This document shows positions 1 to 9,874 of a DNA stretch of 64,000 bases, piece by piece. The position numbers and the translations under genes are program-made. This stretch comes from Ectobacillus polymachus (GTDB taxonomy: Bacteria; Bacillota; Bacilli; Bacillales; Bacillaceae_G), in assembly GCF_048159605.1 (NCBI RefSeq), contig NZ_JBLREB010000002.1, positions 558,001-622,000 of the forward strand. Reading direction: 5' to 3'. Every line of letters begins with the position of its first letter. The stretch's first letter is position 1. The notes beneath the pieces are model-generated. The model searched no databases, was not told the origin of the DNA, and saw only the letters and a list, made by a program, of their open reading frames with translations.

Positions 1-1503
1 GAAGGAAATGCCATTTGGACGATGCCGTATGGTCTTCCTGGTGCACAGTATGTAGATAATACAAATAAATATGCATTTCGTGATCTTCAAGTCGTAGCGA
101 AGACAACGAATGGATCAACGCAGTGGTACAAAGTAATGGTAGATGGCAAGGCAATCGGTTGGATTGATGCAAAGGCTATTGATACAGCAGGAAAGACGAC
201 AGCAGAAAATAAGGATGCTGTAATTGGAAGTAAGGCAAACGGCATTTGGTCCGCTCCATTCGGAGTAAATGGAGCACAATACGTAGGAAGTACCCTTGAT
301 TACGCCCTTCAGCATATTCAAGTAAAGAAATCTGTTAAGCAAGGTGACGTAACATGGTATGAGGTGCAATTAAATGGACAAACGCTTGGCTTTATCGATG
401 CAGGAAATGCTCTTTCCGATTTACAAGTAACGGATGAAAACAGCACAGAAACTGTTACAACTGCTTCTACAGGTGATGGTATCTGGAGCCTTCCTTACGG
501 AGAAAACGAGGCAAAATATGTTGGCCCAACAAACAAAATTAACAATCAAACTGTCCAAGTAGTACAAAGTGTGCAGAAGGGATCTACAACTTGGAAGAAA
601 ATCAAAGTTGGAGATCGTGTCATTGGCTGGGTAGATGGTCATGTCTTTAAAAAATTAGAAAACGTTAAGGATGAAGATCGTGATGGTGTCATTGGCTCTG
701 TAAATGATGGAGATGGCATTTGGAGCTTACCTTACGGAGAAGATGGCGCTCGCTACATGGGTCCAGTTAACAATTACAGTTTTGATACAATGCATATCAT
801 TCAAAGCGCAACAAAATCAGGCGTGACATGGAATAAAATTGAGCTTCCTGATGGTACAACAGGCTGGATAGATGCACGTATCTTCGATAACGAATACAAT
901 GGCTTAGACAACATAAAGGATGAGGACCAACAAGGACTTGTAACTCAATCGAATGGAGATGCGATTTGGAGCGCTCCATACGGCGAGCATAATGCCAAAT
1001 ATTTAGGCTCTGTTGATTCATTACGTAATAAATATGTTCAAATCGTAAAACAAGCGAAGAAGGATGGGACTACTTGGTATAAAATTAAATTACCAAATAA
1101 TGGATTCGGATGGGTAGATGCTCGTGTATTTGGTTCCGTAACGTATACAGCTGACACCGTAAAACAAAAAGCATACAGCTTAGGCTTCTTTGACCGCGGC
1201 AATGTACTTGTATACAATAAAAACGGTCAATCTGGAAATGCCTCTGATGACTTATTGTACTTAAAGCCAATTGGTAAAGGAGATACAGACATTCAACTAA
1301 CGGCTGTTAGTCCAGATCCATCTGTATTATCAATCCTAAAGGATTTAGGTGCAACGATTCTACCAACAGGCAGTCAACAATTCTATGATACATTGAAAAA
1401 TAACCCAGAATCGCAAACACTTCAGCTTGATGGACGTACGATTCAAGTCAACGTTACTGGCTTTTCGAAAGTAGATATCAAGTTTGGGCCGATTGTGAAA
1501 TAA
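1..1503 (+). CDS. GW/SH3-like repeat surface protein, 5'-truncated by window edge
   Basis: The reading frame is open from base 1, so the true start lies upstream; the first ATG (22) falls inside a repeat. Five modules of about 75 residues are visible. Each opens with G-D/N-G-I-W-S-x-P-Y-G, has a central T-W-Y/N-K-I strand and ends with I-G-W-V/I-D-A-R. This resembles the GW/SH3-type modules of Gram-positive wall-associated proteins, which bind teichoic acids or other wall polymers. Linkers such as N-V-K-D-E-D separate modules. The last ~125 residues form a different domain (from YSLGFF to KFGPIVK) that I do not recognise but which recurs in the next gene. No catalytic domain is visible. A wall-binding or adhesin-like role is inferred. 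A strong hairpin terminator follows. Confidence 0.8.
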   Translation, partial: EGNAIWTMPYGLPGAQYVDNTNKYAFRDLQVVAKTTNGSTQWYKVMVDGKAIGWIDAKAIDTAGKTTAENKDAVIGSKANGIWSAPFGVNGAQYVGSTLDYALQHIQVKKSVKQGDVTWYEVQLNGQTLGFIDAGNALSDLQVTDENSTETVTTASTGDGIWSLPYGENEAKYVGPTNKINNQTVQVVQSVQKGSTTWKKIKVGDRVIGWVDGHVFKKLENVKDEDRDGVIGSVNDGDGIWSLPYGEDGARYMGPVNNYSFDTMHIIQSATKSGVTWNKIELPDGTTGWIDARIFDNEYNGLDNIKDEDQQGLVTQSNGDAIWSAPYGEHNAKYLGSVDSLRNKYVQIVKQAKKDGTTWYKIKLPNNGFGWVDARVFGSVTYTADTVKQKAYSLGFFDRGNVLVYNKNGQSGNASDDLLYLKPIGKGDTDIQLTAVSPDPSVLSILKDLGATILPTGSQQFYDTLKNNPESQTLQLDGRTIQVNVTGFSKVDIKFGPIVK

Positions 1504-1526
1504 AACTTAAAGTTTAAAACAACATA

Positions 1527-1575
1527 AAAAAGGTTGTCATTTTATTATTTTGTAAAATGGCAACCTTTTTTTGTC
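1527..1575 (+). terminator. Rho-independent terminator after the first GW-repeat gene
   Basis: A 17-bp stem (AAAAGGTTGTCATTTTA paired with TAAAATGGCAACCTTTT, one G-U) is followed by a T-run. It lies 24 bases after the stop codon. Confidence 0.85.
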
Positions 1576-1626
1576 TATTTTCAGACGAACATGTGGTGGG
1601 ATTCAGTACTATAAATTGTAAACAAG

Positions 1627-1664
1627 AAACAGTCCTTTGTAGAAGAAGGACTGTTTTCTTCTTT
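1627..1664 (+). terminator. Second hairpin between the two GW-repeat genes
   Basis: A perfect 11-bp stem (AAACAGTCCTT / AAGGACTGTTT) is followed by TTCTTCTTTTT. It lies 50 bases after the first terminator, so read-through into the second paralogue should be low. Confidence 0.65.
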
Positions 1665-1716
1665 TTAAAATATTAAAAAGTAAAAAGAATGTAATATTTT
1701 ATAACTATTTACAAAT

Positions 1717-1745
1717 TTCGACAAGTTACTCATTTTTCATATGAT
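1717..1745 (+). promoter_or_regulatory. Candidate sigma-A promoter for the second GW-repeat gene
   Basis: TTCGAC (1717-1722) and TATGAT (1740-1745) are separated by exactly 17 bases, in AT-rich DNA about 60 bases upstream of the coding start. The -35 is imperfect, so this is only a candidate. Confidence 0.4.
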
Positions 1746-1807
1746 ATTTTTAGACTGCTACATAAAATTCTATAAATTTACATTTATTTTATTATTTAGG
1801 AAATAGA

Positions 1808-4000
1808 GTGGTTGAATTAAATTATAATAGAAAGAAGATGAAAAACATGAAGAAATGGGTAGTAATTTCTGCAGCAGTCGTAACGATTGGCATGTATACA
1901 GCTCCAGCAATAAACATACATGCAACTAATGGTCAAGCACAGGCGCAAGCAATCACAATCAGTGTCAATGCATTAATCGGAAACAAAAGCGGAGACGGGA
2001 TTTGGACACGCCCATATGGAGAAGCAAATGCAGTTTATAAAGGTGATGTTTCCCTTTATGCCGGAACGATTGTTCATGCTACATCCTCAATAACATATGG
2101 ATCTACGACATGGTATTTCATTCAAATCAATGGCAAAGATATCGGCTGGGTAGACCATAATGTTTTACAAGAAAACATTCCTTCTGTTTCTCAAGTATCC
2201 CAGAAGCAAATTATGGCGAAAACAAACGGGAATGGCATTTGGTCAGCGCCGTATGGGATGGAGGGAGCAAAATATATTGACTCTACCAATAATTATACAG
2301 GCAAAGACGTTCAACTCTCGCAACAAATGACGTATAAAAATGTAGTATGGGATCAGTTTTCTGTCGATGGCAAAGCCATCGGCTGGATAGACAGCCGTGC
2401 TTTAAGTAATTTGTCAGAAATTACTACCGTAGATGAGCAGCCTGCTGTTATGGGGGAAACACAAGGTAATGGGATATGGACATTGCCATACGGTGTGCCA
2501 GGAGCCGAATTTATAGATGTAACGAGTAAATATACATATAGTGATATTGTATTACTAGAAAGTGCAAAGGCTGGATCGGTTACATGGTATAAAGTGTTTG
2601 TAAATGGGAAGATCGGCTGGATTGATGCAAAGGCACTCGAGAATGCAAACGGAGTAACTCGGACATATATGGACGTTGTGATAGGAAACACTCCCGATAA
2701 TGGGATATGGTCAGCGCCTTATGGTATTAAGGGTGCGCAATATATAGATAGCACGCAGAAGCTTGCTTTGCAACAAGTTACTGTTACAAGTACAGTGAAA
2801 AGAGGAAATATTAATTGGTATCAAATTCGAAATAAGGATTCGTTAGCTTTTATAGGCTGGATTGATGGGGACAAGGCTGTATCACAATTAAAAGATTTAA
2901 GAGATGAAGGGCGTATCGGAATCGTTACCTATTCTGCAAAGGGAGACGGGGTTTGGAGCCTGCCTTACGGGGAATACGGAGCTAGATACTTAGGACCAAC
3001 GAACAATTATGCGAATCAAACTGTACAAATCGACCAAAGTATAAAAGGCGGAGAAACGATTTGGTATCATATTAGGAATAATAATCAAGATATCGGCTGG
3101 GTAGATTCTCGTTTATTTTCTACATTAGATAACGTAAAAGATGAGAATCGTCAAGCTGTCTTAGGTTCGGTAGAAAGCTGGGAGGCGATTTACAAAGTTC
3201 CAGAAGGTGAACCAGGTGACGATATATTAGCTTGGGTAAGTGAATACAACTACCAATCTGTTCAAGTGATAAAAAGTGCTAAAATAGGAGACACAATTTG
3301 GAACCAAATTCAGCTTAAGAATGGACTGATTGGCTGGGTAAACTCTCGTGTATTATCGAAAGAATACAACGGTTTAGAAAATATAAAAGATGAAAACTAT
3401 GATGCAGTTGTTCAATACTCGCCAAATGGAGATGGGATTTGGTCTGCTCCTTACGGGGAGCATGCTGCTGAGTATTATGCCCCAACAAATTATTTCAGCA
3501 ATCAAACGGTACATGTTATTCAAAGTGCAAAAAAAGGAGCAACAACTTGGATCAAATTTGAATTTGCAAATGAGATCATTGGCTGGATGGATGAGCGTGT
3601 ATTACATACACAGTCTGGCGGATCAACAAACGGTGCTACCTATACAGCTCCAGCAATAAGAGATAAGGCTTATAGTTTAGGATTCTTTAATGATCCAAGT
3701 GGAGCTTTAGTGTATAACAAATATGGCGTACAGGGAATTAGTTATTACGATTATGCGAGTTTGTATCCAACTGGCGGGGGCGACACAGATATTCACTTAG
3801 AATTATATAAATCTGATTCTGACTTCAATGGTAAATTAAAAGAGTTATTATCCACAATTTTACCAACACAAGGAGAAACCTTCTTTACTATGATTCAGCA
3901 AGACAACTCTTCTCGTACACTTACATTAGACGGACGTACGATTAAATTGACTACGAACTCATGGGGATTAAGCATCTCATTTGGTCCGATAAAGAAGTAA
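1808..4000 (+). CDS. Secreted protein with seven GW/SH3-like repeats
   Basis: A 730-residue paralogue of the preceding gene, complete here. The basic N-terminus (KKMKNMKK) followed by WVVISAAVVTIGMYTAPA reads as a Sec signal peptide. Seven modules follow. Six open with G-I/V-W-x-x-P-Y-G and close with I-G-W-V/I/M-D; the sixth is diverged, with I-Y-K-V-P-E-G instead. The C-terminal ~125 residues, from YSLGFF through a GDTDIH segment, a D-G-R-T-I-K strand and FGPIKK, match the C-terminus of the neighbour. There is no LPxTG motif or transmembrane tail, so wall association would be through the repeats. Start choice is uncertain: GTG 1808 follows AGGAAA at a reasonable distance, while ATG 1838 and ATG 1847 are alternatives that keep the signal peptide. 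Function is inferred from repeat type only. Confidence 0.82.
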   Translation: MVELNYNRKKMKNMKKWVVISAAVVTIGMYTAPAINIHATNGQAQAQAITISVNALIGNKSGDGIWTRPYGEANAVYKGDVSLYAGTIVHATSSITYGSTTWYFIQINGKDIGWVDHNVLQENIPSVSQVSQKQIMAKTNGNGIWSAPYGMEGAKYIDSTNNYTGKDVQLSQQMTYKNVVWDQFSVDGKAIGWIDSRALSNLSEITTVDEQPAVMGETQGNGIWTLPYGVPGAEFIDVTSKYTYSDIVLLESAKAGSVTWYKVFVNGKIGWIDAKALENANGVTRTYMDVVIGNTPDNGIWSAPYGIKGAQYIDSTQKLALQQVTVTSTVKRGNINWYQIRNKDSLAFIGWIDGDKAVSQLKDLRDEGRIGIVTYSAKGDGVWSLPYGEYGARYLGPTNNYANQTVQIDQSIKGGETIWYHIRNNNQDIGWVDSRLFSTLDNVKDENRQAVLGSVESWEAIYKVPEGEPGDDILAWVSEYNYQSVQVIKSAKIGDTIWNQIQLKNGLIGWVNSRVLSKEYNGLENIKDENYDAVVQYSPNGDGIWSAPYGEHAAEYYAPTNYFSNQTVHVIQSAKKGATTWIKFEFANEIIGWMDERVLHTQSGGSTNGATYTAPAIRDKAYSLGFFNDPSGALVYNKYGVQGISYYDYASLYPTGGGDTDIHLELYKSDSDFNGKLKELLSTILPTQGETFFTMIQQDNSSRTLTLDGRTIKLTTNSWGLSISFGPIKK

Positions 4001-4022
4001 ATCATTTAATCTTACCAATTCG

Positions 4023-4053
4023 AAACGAGGGTTCCTACACCCTCGTTTTTGTC
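4023..4053 (+). terminator. Rho-independent terminator after the second GW-repeat gene
   Basis: A 10-bp stem, AAACGAGGGT / ACCCTCGTTT, with a 6-base loop and trailing T-run. Confidence 0.85.
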
Positions 4054-4101
4054 ATTCTCAGGAAGCTACATTTCTAGAAACAACTTAACAAAAAAATAAT
4101 A

Positions 4102-4115
4102 CGAATATTTGTTCG
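4102..4115 (+). promoter_or_regulatory. LexA (DinR) SOS box upstream of uvrB
   Basis: CGAATATTTGTTCG matches the Bacillus LexA consensus CGAACRNRYGTTYG at 12 of 14 positions and lies 76 bases before the uvrB start. This predicts SOS induction of uvrB and, by co-transcription, uvrA. Confidence 0.85.
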
Positions 4116-4190
4116 TATAAATAGTATTTTTTTCTGTCGCCGTGGTAAAATGTAACTATATGATTTGTAGTTTGGGGAGGTTGAGCGGTT

Positions 4191-6167
4191 TTGGAAAATA
4201 CATTTGAAGTTGTGTCCCCGTACTCTCCACAAGGGGACCAGCCAACGGCGATTGAAGAGTTGGTGAAAGGTATAAAGGAAGGAAAGCGACATCAAGTATT
4301 GCTTGGTGCGACGGGAACCGGGAAGACCTTTACGGTTTCTAATGTAATTAAACAAGTGAACAAGCCAACGCTTGTTATCGCTCATAATAAGACGTTAGCA
4401 GGACAGCTATACAGTGAGCTGAAAGGATTTTTTCCAAATAATGCAGTTGAGTATTTTGTCAGCTATTACGATTACTATCAACCAGAAGCGTATGTACCGC
4501 AGACGGATACCTATATCGAAAAGGACTCTAAGGTGAATGACGAAATTGATAAGCTGCGTCACTCGGCGACGTCTTCCTTATTTGAACGACGAGACGTAAT
4601 TGTAGTTGCTAGTGTGTCGTGCATATACGGTCTCGGTTCACCAGAAGAATATAGCGAACTTGTCGTTTCACTTCGTGTTGGGATGGAAAAAGGTCGCGAC
4701 CAGCTGCTCCGTCAGCTCGTGGATGTACAGTATGCTCGCAATGATATTGATTTCCAACGCGGAACTTTCCGTGTTCGCGGCGATGTCGTTGAAATATTTC
4801 CAGCGTCTCGCGATGAGCATTGTATTCGCATTGAATTTTTTGGAGATGAAATTGACCGCATTCGAGAAGTGGATGCTTTAACAGGAGAAGTGCTTGCAGA
4901 AAGAGAACATGTTGCAATCTTTCCGGCATCTCACTTCGTAACTCGTGAAGAGAAACTGCGTGTGGCTATCCAAAATATTGAGAAAGAACTAGAAGAACGG
5001 TTAAAGGAATTACGTGAGAATGATAAGCTCCTAGAAGCGCAGCGGCTTGAGCAGCGGACACGTTATGACTTAGAAATGATGCGGGAGATGGGGTTCTGTT
5101 CAGGGATTGAAAACTATTCACGCCATTTGACGCTTCGGCCTGCAGGTTCTACACCGTATACGTTGCTAGATTATTTTCCTGATGACTTTCTCGTGGTTAT
5201 TGATGAGTCGCATGTTATGCTACCGCAATTGCGGGCGATGTATAACGGTGACCAAGCGCGTAAGCAGGTGCTAGTCGATCATGGTTTTCGTTTGCCATCT
5301 GCACTCGATAATCGTCCATTAATGTTTCAGGAGTTTGAGAAAACAGTGAAGCAGGCTATTTACGTATCCGCAACGCCGGGACCATATGAGCTTGAGCATG
5401 CACCTGAAGTGGTACAGCAAATTATTCGTCCGACTGGATTGCTCGATCCTACGATTACGATTCGTCCAATCGAGGGGCAAATTGATGATCTGCTTGGTGA
5501 AATTCAAGACCGTATAGAAAAGCAGGAGCGCGTGTTGGTTACAACCTTAACGAAAAAAATGTCAGAGGATTTGACCGACTTTTTAAAGGATGTCGGCATT
5601 AAAGTAAACTATCTTCATTCAGAAGTAAAAACATTAGAACGGATTGAAATTATACGTGACCTTCGGCTTGGAAAGTATGATGTGTTAGTCGGAATTAACC
5701 TTCTAAGGGAAGGGCTGGACATTCCTGAAGTTTCGCTCGTTGCTATTTTAGATGCAGATAAAGAAGGCTTCCTTCGTTCAGAGCGGTCTTTAATTCAAAC
5801 AATTGGGCGTGCAGCACGTAATGAACACGGAAATGTCATTATGTATGCAGATAGGGTAACATCCTCTATGGAGGTTGCCATTAACGAAACGAAGCGACGC
5901 CGTGAAGTCCAAGATGCCTTTAATAAGAAGCATGGTATTACTCCGAAAACGATTAAAAAGGAAATTCGCGATGTCATTCGTGCAACTACGGCTGCCGAAG
6001 AAGAAGCAGGCTATGATGCAGCGCCTAAGAAGAAGATGAGCAAAACGGAGCGGGCAAATGTCATTGCAAGACTTGAAATGGAAATGAAGGAAGCGGCGCG
6101 AGCACTCGACTTCGAGCGTGCGGCTGAGCTTCGCGATCTCATGCTAGAGCTTAAAGCGGAAGGATAG
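4191..6167 (+). CDS. uvrB: Excinuclease ABC subunit B (UvrB)
   Basis: UvrB is the damage-verifying helicase-like subunit of bacterial nucleotide excision repair; UvrA loads it, and it recruits UvrC for incision. Walker A is GATGTGKT (39-46). The beta-hairpin region containing YYDYYQPEAY, used to probe DNA, follows. The DESH Walker B box, the C-terminal helicase motifs (YVSATPGPYE, the QTIGRAARN segment) and a final UVR domain that contacts UvrC are all present. The 658-residue length is normal for the family. The start is TTG with GGGGAGG about 10 bases upstream. A LexA box sits upstream, and uvrA starts 7 bases after the stop. Confidence 0.98.
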   Translation: MENTFEVVSPYSPQGDQPTAIEELVKGIKEGKRHQVLLGATGTGKTFTVSNVIKQVNKPTLVIAHNKTLAGQLYSELKGFFPNNAVEYFVSYYDYYQPEAYVPQTDTYIEKDSKVNDEIDKLRHSATSSLFERRDVIVVASVSCIYGLGSPEEYSELVVSLRVGMEKGRDQLLRQLVDVQYARNDIDFQRGTFRVRGDVVEIFPASRDEHCIRIEFFGDEIDRIREVDALTGEVLAEREHVAIFPASHFVTREEKLRVAIQNIEKELEERLKELRENDKLLEAQRLEQRTRYDLEMMREMGFCSGIENYSRHLTLRPAGSTPYTLLDYFPDDFLVVIDESHVMLPQLRAMYNGDQARKQVLVDHGFRLPSALDNRPLMFQEFEKTVKQAIYVSATPGPYELEHAPEVVQQIIRPTGLLDPTITIRPIEGQIDDLLGEIQDRIEKQERVLVTTLTKKMSEDLTDFLKDVGIKVNYLHSEVKTLERIEIIRDLRLGKYDVLVGINLLREGLDIPEVSLVAILDADKEGFLRSERSLIQTIGRAARNEHGNVIMYADRVTSSMEVAINETKRRREVQDAFNKKHGITPKTIKKEIRDVIRATTAAEEEAGYDAAPKKKMSKTERANVIARLEMEMKEAARALDFERAAELRDLMLELKAEG

Positions 6168-6173
6168 GATAAC

Positions 6174-9041
6174 GTGGCTAACAATCAAATTGTTGTGAAG
6201 GGTGCAAGGGCACACAACTTAAAAAATATAGATGTAACGATACCAAGAAATGAGCTTGTTGTTGTAACCGGGCTTTCAGGATCAGGTAAGTCTTCACTTG
6301 CCTTCGATACGATTTATGCAGAAGGACAGCGCCGTTATGTCGAATCGCTATCGGCATATGCGCGTCAATTTTTAGGACAAATGGATAAGCCGGACGTGGA
6401 TGCGATTGAGGGGCTTTCTCCTGCTATTTCTATCGATCAGAAGACAACGAGCCGGAATCCGCGTTCAACGGTCGGAACTGTAACGGAAATTTCCGATTAT
6501 TTACGTCTTTTGTATGCGAGAATAGGTACGCCAATTTGTCCGAATCATGGAATTGAAATCACATCACAAACGATTGAACAGATGGTGGACCGAATTTTAG
6601 AATTTCCAGAGCGTACGAAGCTTCAAGTTCTTGCACCGATTGTGTCAGGACGTAAGGGAACCCATGTGAAGGTATTAGAGGATATTAAAAAGCAAGGATA
6701 TGTTCGTGTTCGTGCTGATGGTGAGCTTCGTGACTTGTCTGACGATATTGTCCTTGATAAAAATAAAAAACATACGATTGAAGTCATTATTGACCGAATT
6801 GTTGTAAAAGACGGCGTTGCAACCCGGCTTGCAGATTCCTTGGAATCTGCGCTGAAGCTAGGAGAAGGGCGCGTTCTGATCGATGTCATTGGCGAAACGG
6901 AACTGTTATTTAGCGAGCATCATGCTTGTCCTCATTGCGGATTTTCGATTGGCGAGCTAGAACCGCGCATGTTTTCCTTCAATAGTCCTTTTGGTGCGTG
7001 TCCTGCATGCGATGGGCTTGGATCAAAGCTAGAGGTTGATATTGATTTAGTCATTCCGAATTGGGATGTAACGCTGCAAAACCATGCGATTGTCCCATGG
7101 GAACCAACGAGCTCCCAATATTATCCACAGATGTTGCAAGCGGTTTGTGATCATTATGGTATTAATATGGACATACCGGTTAAAGATATTCCAAAATCTC
7201 AAATGGATAAAATTTTATATGGAAGCGGCGAGGAAAAGATTTATTTTCGTTATGTGAATGACTTCGGGCAAATAAAGGAAAGCAATATTTTGTTTGAAGG
7301 TGTCGTAATAAATATTGAACGACGTTATCGCGAAACAAGTTCCGATTATATCCGAGAGCAAATGGAAAAATATATGGCGCAGCAGCCTTGTCCAAAATGT
7401 AAAGGCGCTCGCCTAAAGCCAGAGGCATTGGCTGTGTATGTGGGCGAGTCTAATATTGCCGACATTGCGAAGCTGTCAGTGAAAGAGGCTTATGAATTTT
7501 TTGATACGATTACATTGACAGAAAAGCAGCAACAAATTGCCCGTTTGGTTCTTCGTGAAATTAAAGAACGGCTTAGCTTTTTAATTAATGTAGGACTTGA
7601 TTATTTAACGCTGAATCGTTCTGCCGGTACTTTATCTGGAGGAGAGGCGCAGCGTATCCGGCTCGCCACACAAATTGGTTCACGACTTACTGGTGTGCTT
7701 TATATTTTAGATGAGCCGTCTATAGGTTTGCATCAACGTGATAATGACCGTTTGATTGCTACACTGCAAAGTATGCGAGATTTAGGTAATACCCTTATTG
7801 TCGTGGAGCATGATGAAGATACGATGCTAGCAGCCGATTATTTAATCGATATTGGTCCAGGTGCCGGCATACATGGCGGACAAGTTATTTCTGCTGGCAC
7901 ACCGGAAGAAGTGATGAACGATACGAAATCGCTAACGGGTGATTATTTAGCAGGACGTAAATTTATCCCGATCCCGCAGGAGCGAAGAAAAGGTGATGGC
8001 CGTAAAATCGAAATTGTCGGAGCAAAGGAAAATAATCTACGCAATATAAAAGTATCGTTTCCGCTCGGCACTTTTGTTGCTGTAACCGGTGTTTCCGGAT
8101 CCGGAAAAAGTACACTTATTAATGAAATTTTGTATAAGACGCTTGCGCAAAAACTATATAATGCCAAATCAAAGCCAGGTGTACATAAAGATATCAAAGG
8201 GGTAGAATTGCTTGATAAAGTAATTGATATTGATCAATCGCCAATTGGCAGAACCCCTCGTAGTAATCCTGCTACGTATACCGGTGTGTTCGATGATATT
8301 CGTGATGTGTTTGCTCATACGAATGAGGCAAAGATGCGCGGTTATCAAAAGGGACGCTTTAGCTTTAATGTAAAAGGCGGGCGCTGCGAAGCATGTCGCG
8401 GCGATGGCATTATTAAAATTGAAATGCATTTCCTTCCGGATGTATACGTTCCGTGTGAGGTTTGCCATGGAAAACGATATAACCGTGAAACGTTAGAAGT
8501 GAAATATAAGGATAAAAGCATCTCAGACGTTCTCGAAATGACGATTGAGGACGGATTGGAATTTTTCGAAAACATTCCGAAAATAAAACGTAAGCTGCAA
8601 ACATTAGCAGATGTTGGACTCGGCTATATGAAGCTGGGTCAGCCAGCAACGACCTTATCCGGCGGAGAAGCGCAGCGTGTAAAGCTAGCTTCTGAATTGC
8701 ATCGTCGTTCAAACGGACGTACGCTTTATATTCTGGATGAGCCTACCACAGGATTACATGTGGATGATATTGCCCGTCTACTAGTCGTATTGCAGCGCCT
8801 TGTGGAAAATGGAGATACCGTCCTTGTTATTGAGCATAACCTAGATGTCATTAAAACTGCTGATTACATTATCGACCTCGGCCCAGAAGGCGGTGACAAA
8901 GGCGGAAGCATCATCGCAACTGGAACACCAGAGCAAGTCATGAAGGTAACAGGCTCATACACCGCCAAATACTTAAAGCATATTATACAGCGAGATACCG
9001 CCCGTATGCAGAAAAAAATAGAACAAGTCGAAATGATGTAA
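6174..9041 (+). CDS. uvrA: Excinuclease ABC subunit A (UvrA)
   Basis: UvrA is the ABC-type ATPase that scans DNA for distortions and delivers UvrB. Both nucleotide-binding domains are intact: Walker A GLSGSGKSS near residue 33 and GVSGSGKST near 640, and signatures LSGGEAQRIRLA and LSGGEAQRVKLA. Cys pairs of the zinc modules (CPHC, CPAC, CPKC; CEACRGDG and CEVCHG) are visible. At 955 residues it is full length. The start is GTG with GGATAGGATA just upstream. It sits directly behind uvrB, as in most Firmicutes, and is probably co-transcribed under LexA control. Confidence 0.98.
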   Translation: MANNQIVVKGARAHNLKNIDVTIPRNELVVVTGLSGSGKSSLAFDTIYAEGQRRYVESLSAYARQFLGQMDKPDVDAIEGLSPAISIDQKTTSRNPRSTVGTVTEISDYLRLLYARIGTPICPNHGIEITSQTIEQMVDRILEFPERTKLQVLAPIVSGRKGTHVKVLEDIKKQGYVRVRADGELRDLSDDIVLDKNKKHTIEVIIDRIVVKDGVATRLADSLESALKLGEGRVLIDVIGETELLFSEHHACPHCGFSIGELEPRMFSFNSPFGACPACDGLGSKLEVDIDLVIPNWDVTLQNHAIVPWEPTSSQYYPQMLQAVCDHYGINMDIPVKDIPKSQMDKILYGSGEEKIYFRYVNDFGQIKESNILFEGVVINIERRYRETSSDYIREQMEKYMAQQPCPKCKGARLKPEALAVYVGESNIADIAKLSVKEAYEFFDTITLTEKQQQIARLVLREIKERLSFLINVGLDYLTLNRSAGTLSGGEAQRIRLATQIGSRLTGVLYILDEPSIGLHQRDNDRLIATLQSMRDLGNTLIVVEHDEDTMLAADYLIDIGPGAGIHGGQVISAGTPEEVMNDTKSLTGDYLAGRKFIPIPQERRKGDGRKIEIVGAKENNLRNIKVSFPLGTFVAVTGVSGSGKSTLINEILYKTLAQKLYNAKSKPGVHKDIKGVELLDKVIDIDQSPIGRTPRSNPATYTGVFDDIRDVFAHTNEAKMRGYQKGRFSFNVKGGRCEACRGDGIIKIEMHFLPDVYVPCEVCHGKRYNRETLEVKYKDKSISDVLEMTIEDGLEFFENIPKIKRKLQTLADVGLGYMKLGQPATTLSGGEAQRVKLASELHRRSNGRTLYILDEPTTGLHVDDIARLLVVLQRLVENGDTVLVIEHNLDVIKTADYIIDLGPEGGDKGGSIIATGTPEQVMKVTGSYTAKYLKHIIQRDTARMQKKIEQVEMM

Positions 9042-9080
9042 ACAAAGCCCGCAGCGCTGAAGCTCTGCGGGCTTTGTTAA
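9041..9080 (+). terminator. Terminator of the uvrBA operon
   Basis: A perfect 14-bp stem, AACAAAGCCCGCAG / CTGCGGGCTTTGTT, beginning in the uvrA stop codon. The 3' side carries few extra Ts. Confidence 0.8.
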
Positions 9081-9292
9081 GGCGGAATTTATTCCTATTT
9101 TATGAATCACTTATCGAAGTTCACATACATTATCATAAGACTTGCACCACGCCATGAACATCTAGAATCGCCAAATATCTGTCTGGTACACCCACTCGAA
9201 CATGATCCCAATATCGAATTTTTTTGGTGTTTTCCATCTAGATATCGTATTATGGAATAGTGTAAGCATTTGGCTGAAAAGGATGTGCTAAG

Positions 9293-9673
9293 ATGAAATG
9301 GATCATTTCCATTTTGATGAATAGTCTTGTATTAATCGTGGTTTCTGGGCTGTTAAAAATCATAGCTCCGAACGCGTTCTATATAGCAAATATTCCGACC
9401 GCAATAGTGGCAAGCATTATTTTGTCTATTTTAAATGTGTTTGTAAAGCCATTTTTGGTTTTAATTACGTTGCCGATTACGCTATTTACATTTGGTTTCT
9501 TTTTAATCGTAATCAATGCATTTACACTGAAAATTGTAGAAGCCTTGCTTGGTAACGCTTTTCATATACAAGGGTTTGGAACAGCGATTGTAGCAGCGAT
9601 TTTCATTGCGGTATTAAATATGTTAATTGATAGTACAGTAGTAAGTCCTTTTGCAAAGAAAAATCGAAAATAA
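9293..9673 (+). CDS. yvlD: Small phage-holin-4-like membrane protein (YvlD family)
   Basis: A 126-residue, very hydrophobic protein with about four transmembrane helices and the features of the YvlD/phage holin 4 superfamily: N-V-F-V-K-P-F centrally and F-G-T-A-I-V-A-A-I near the end. B. subtilis YvlD belongs to an envelope-stress operon (yvlABCD). Here the other yvl genes are absent and the gene stands alone between uvrA and hprK, the same neighbourhood as in Bacillus. Exact function is unknown. A hairpin terminator follows. Confidence 0.8.
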   Translation: MKWIISILMNSLVLIVVSGLLKIIAPNAFYIANIPTAIVASIILSILNVFVKPFLVLITLPITLFTFGFFLIVINAFTLKIVEALLGNAFHIQGFGTAIVAAIFIAVLNMLIDSTVVSPFAKKNRK

Positions 9674-9681
9674 TCTTACGC

Positions 9682-9720
9682 AAGAAGCCTGCTTTTATTA
9701 AAAACAGGCTTCTTCTTTCT
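9682..9720 (+). terminator. Terminator after yvlD
   Basis: A 10-bp stem AAGAAGCCTG / CAGGCTTCTT with a trailing T-rich run (TCTTTCT). Confidence 0.75.
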
Positions 9721-9874
9721 GCCTTCAACTGATAGGTGTTACCCTTGCTGCCATAACAAAATGCTTCCGTTTTCACCTTGCCAGATATGGAAGCTTTTCT
9801 TTTGAAAAAATGATACAATAACGCTGTCAGCGATTTAACTAACATACTTATACTTACATACATGGAGGTTCAGC

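Noticed and set aside
9293..9673. Prophage holin
   Set aside because: The protein is in the holin-4 superfamily but is the chromosomal YvlD type in its conserved place; no phage genes are near.
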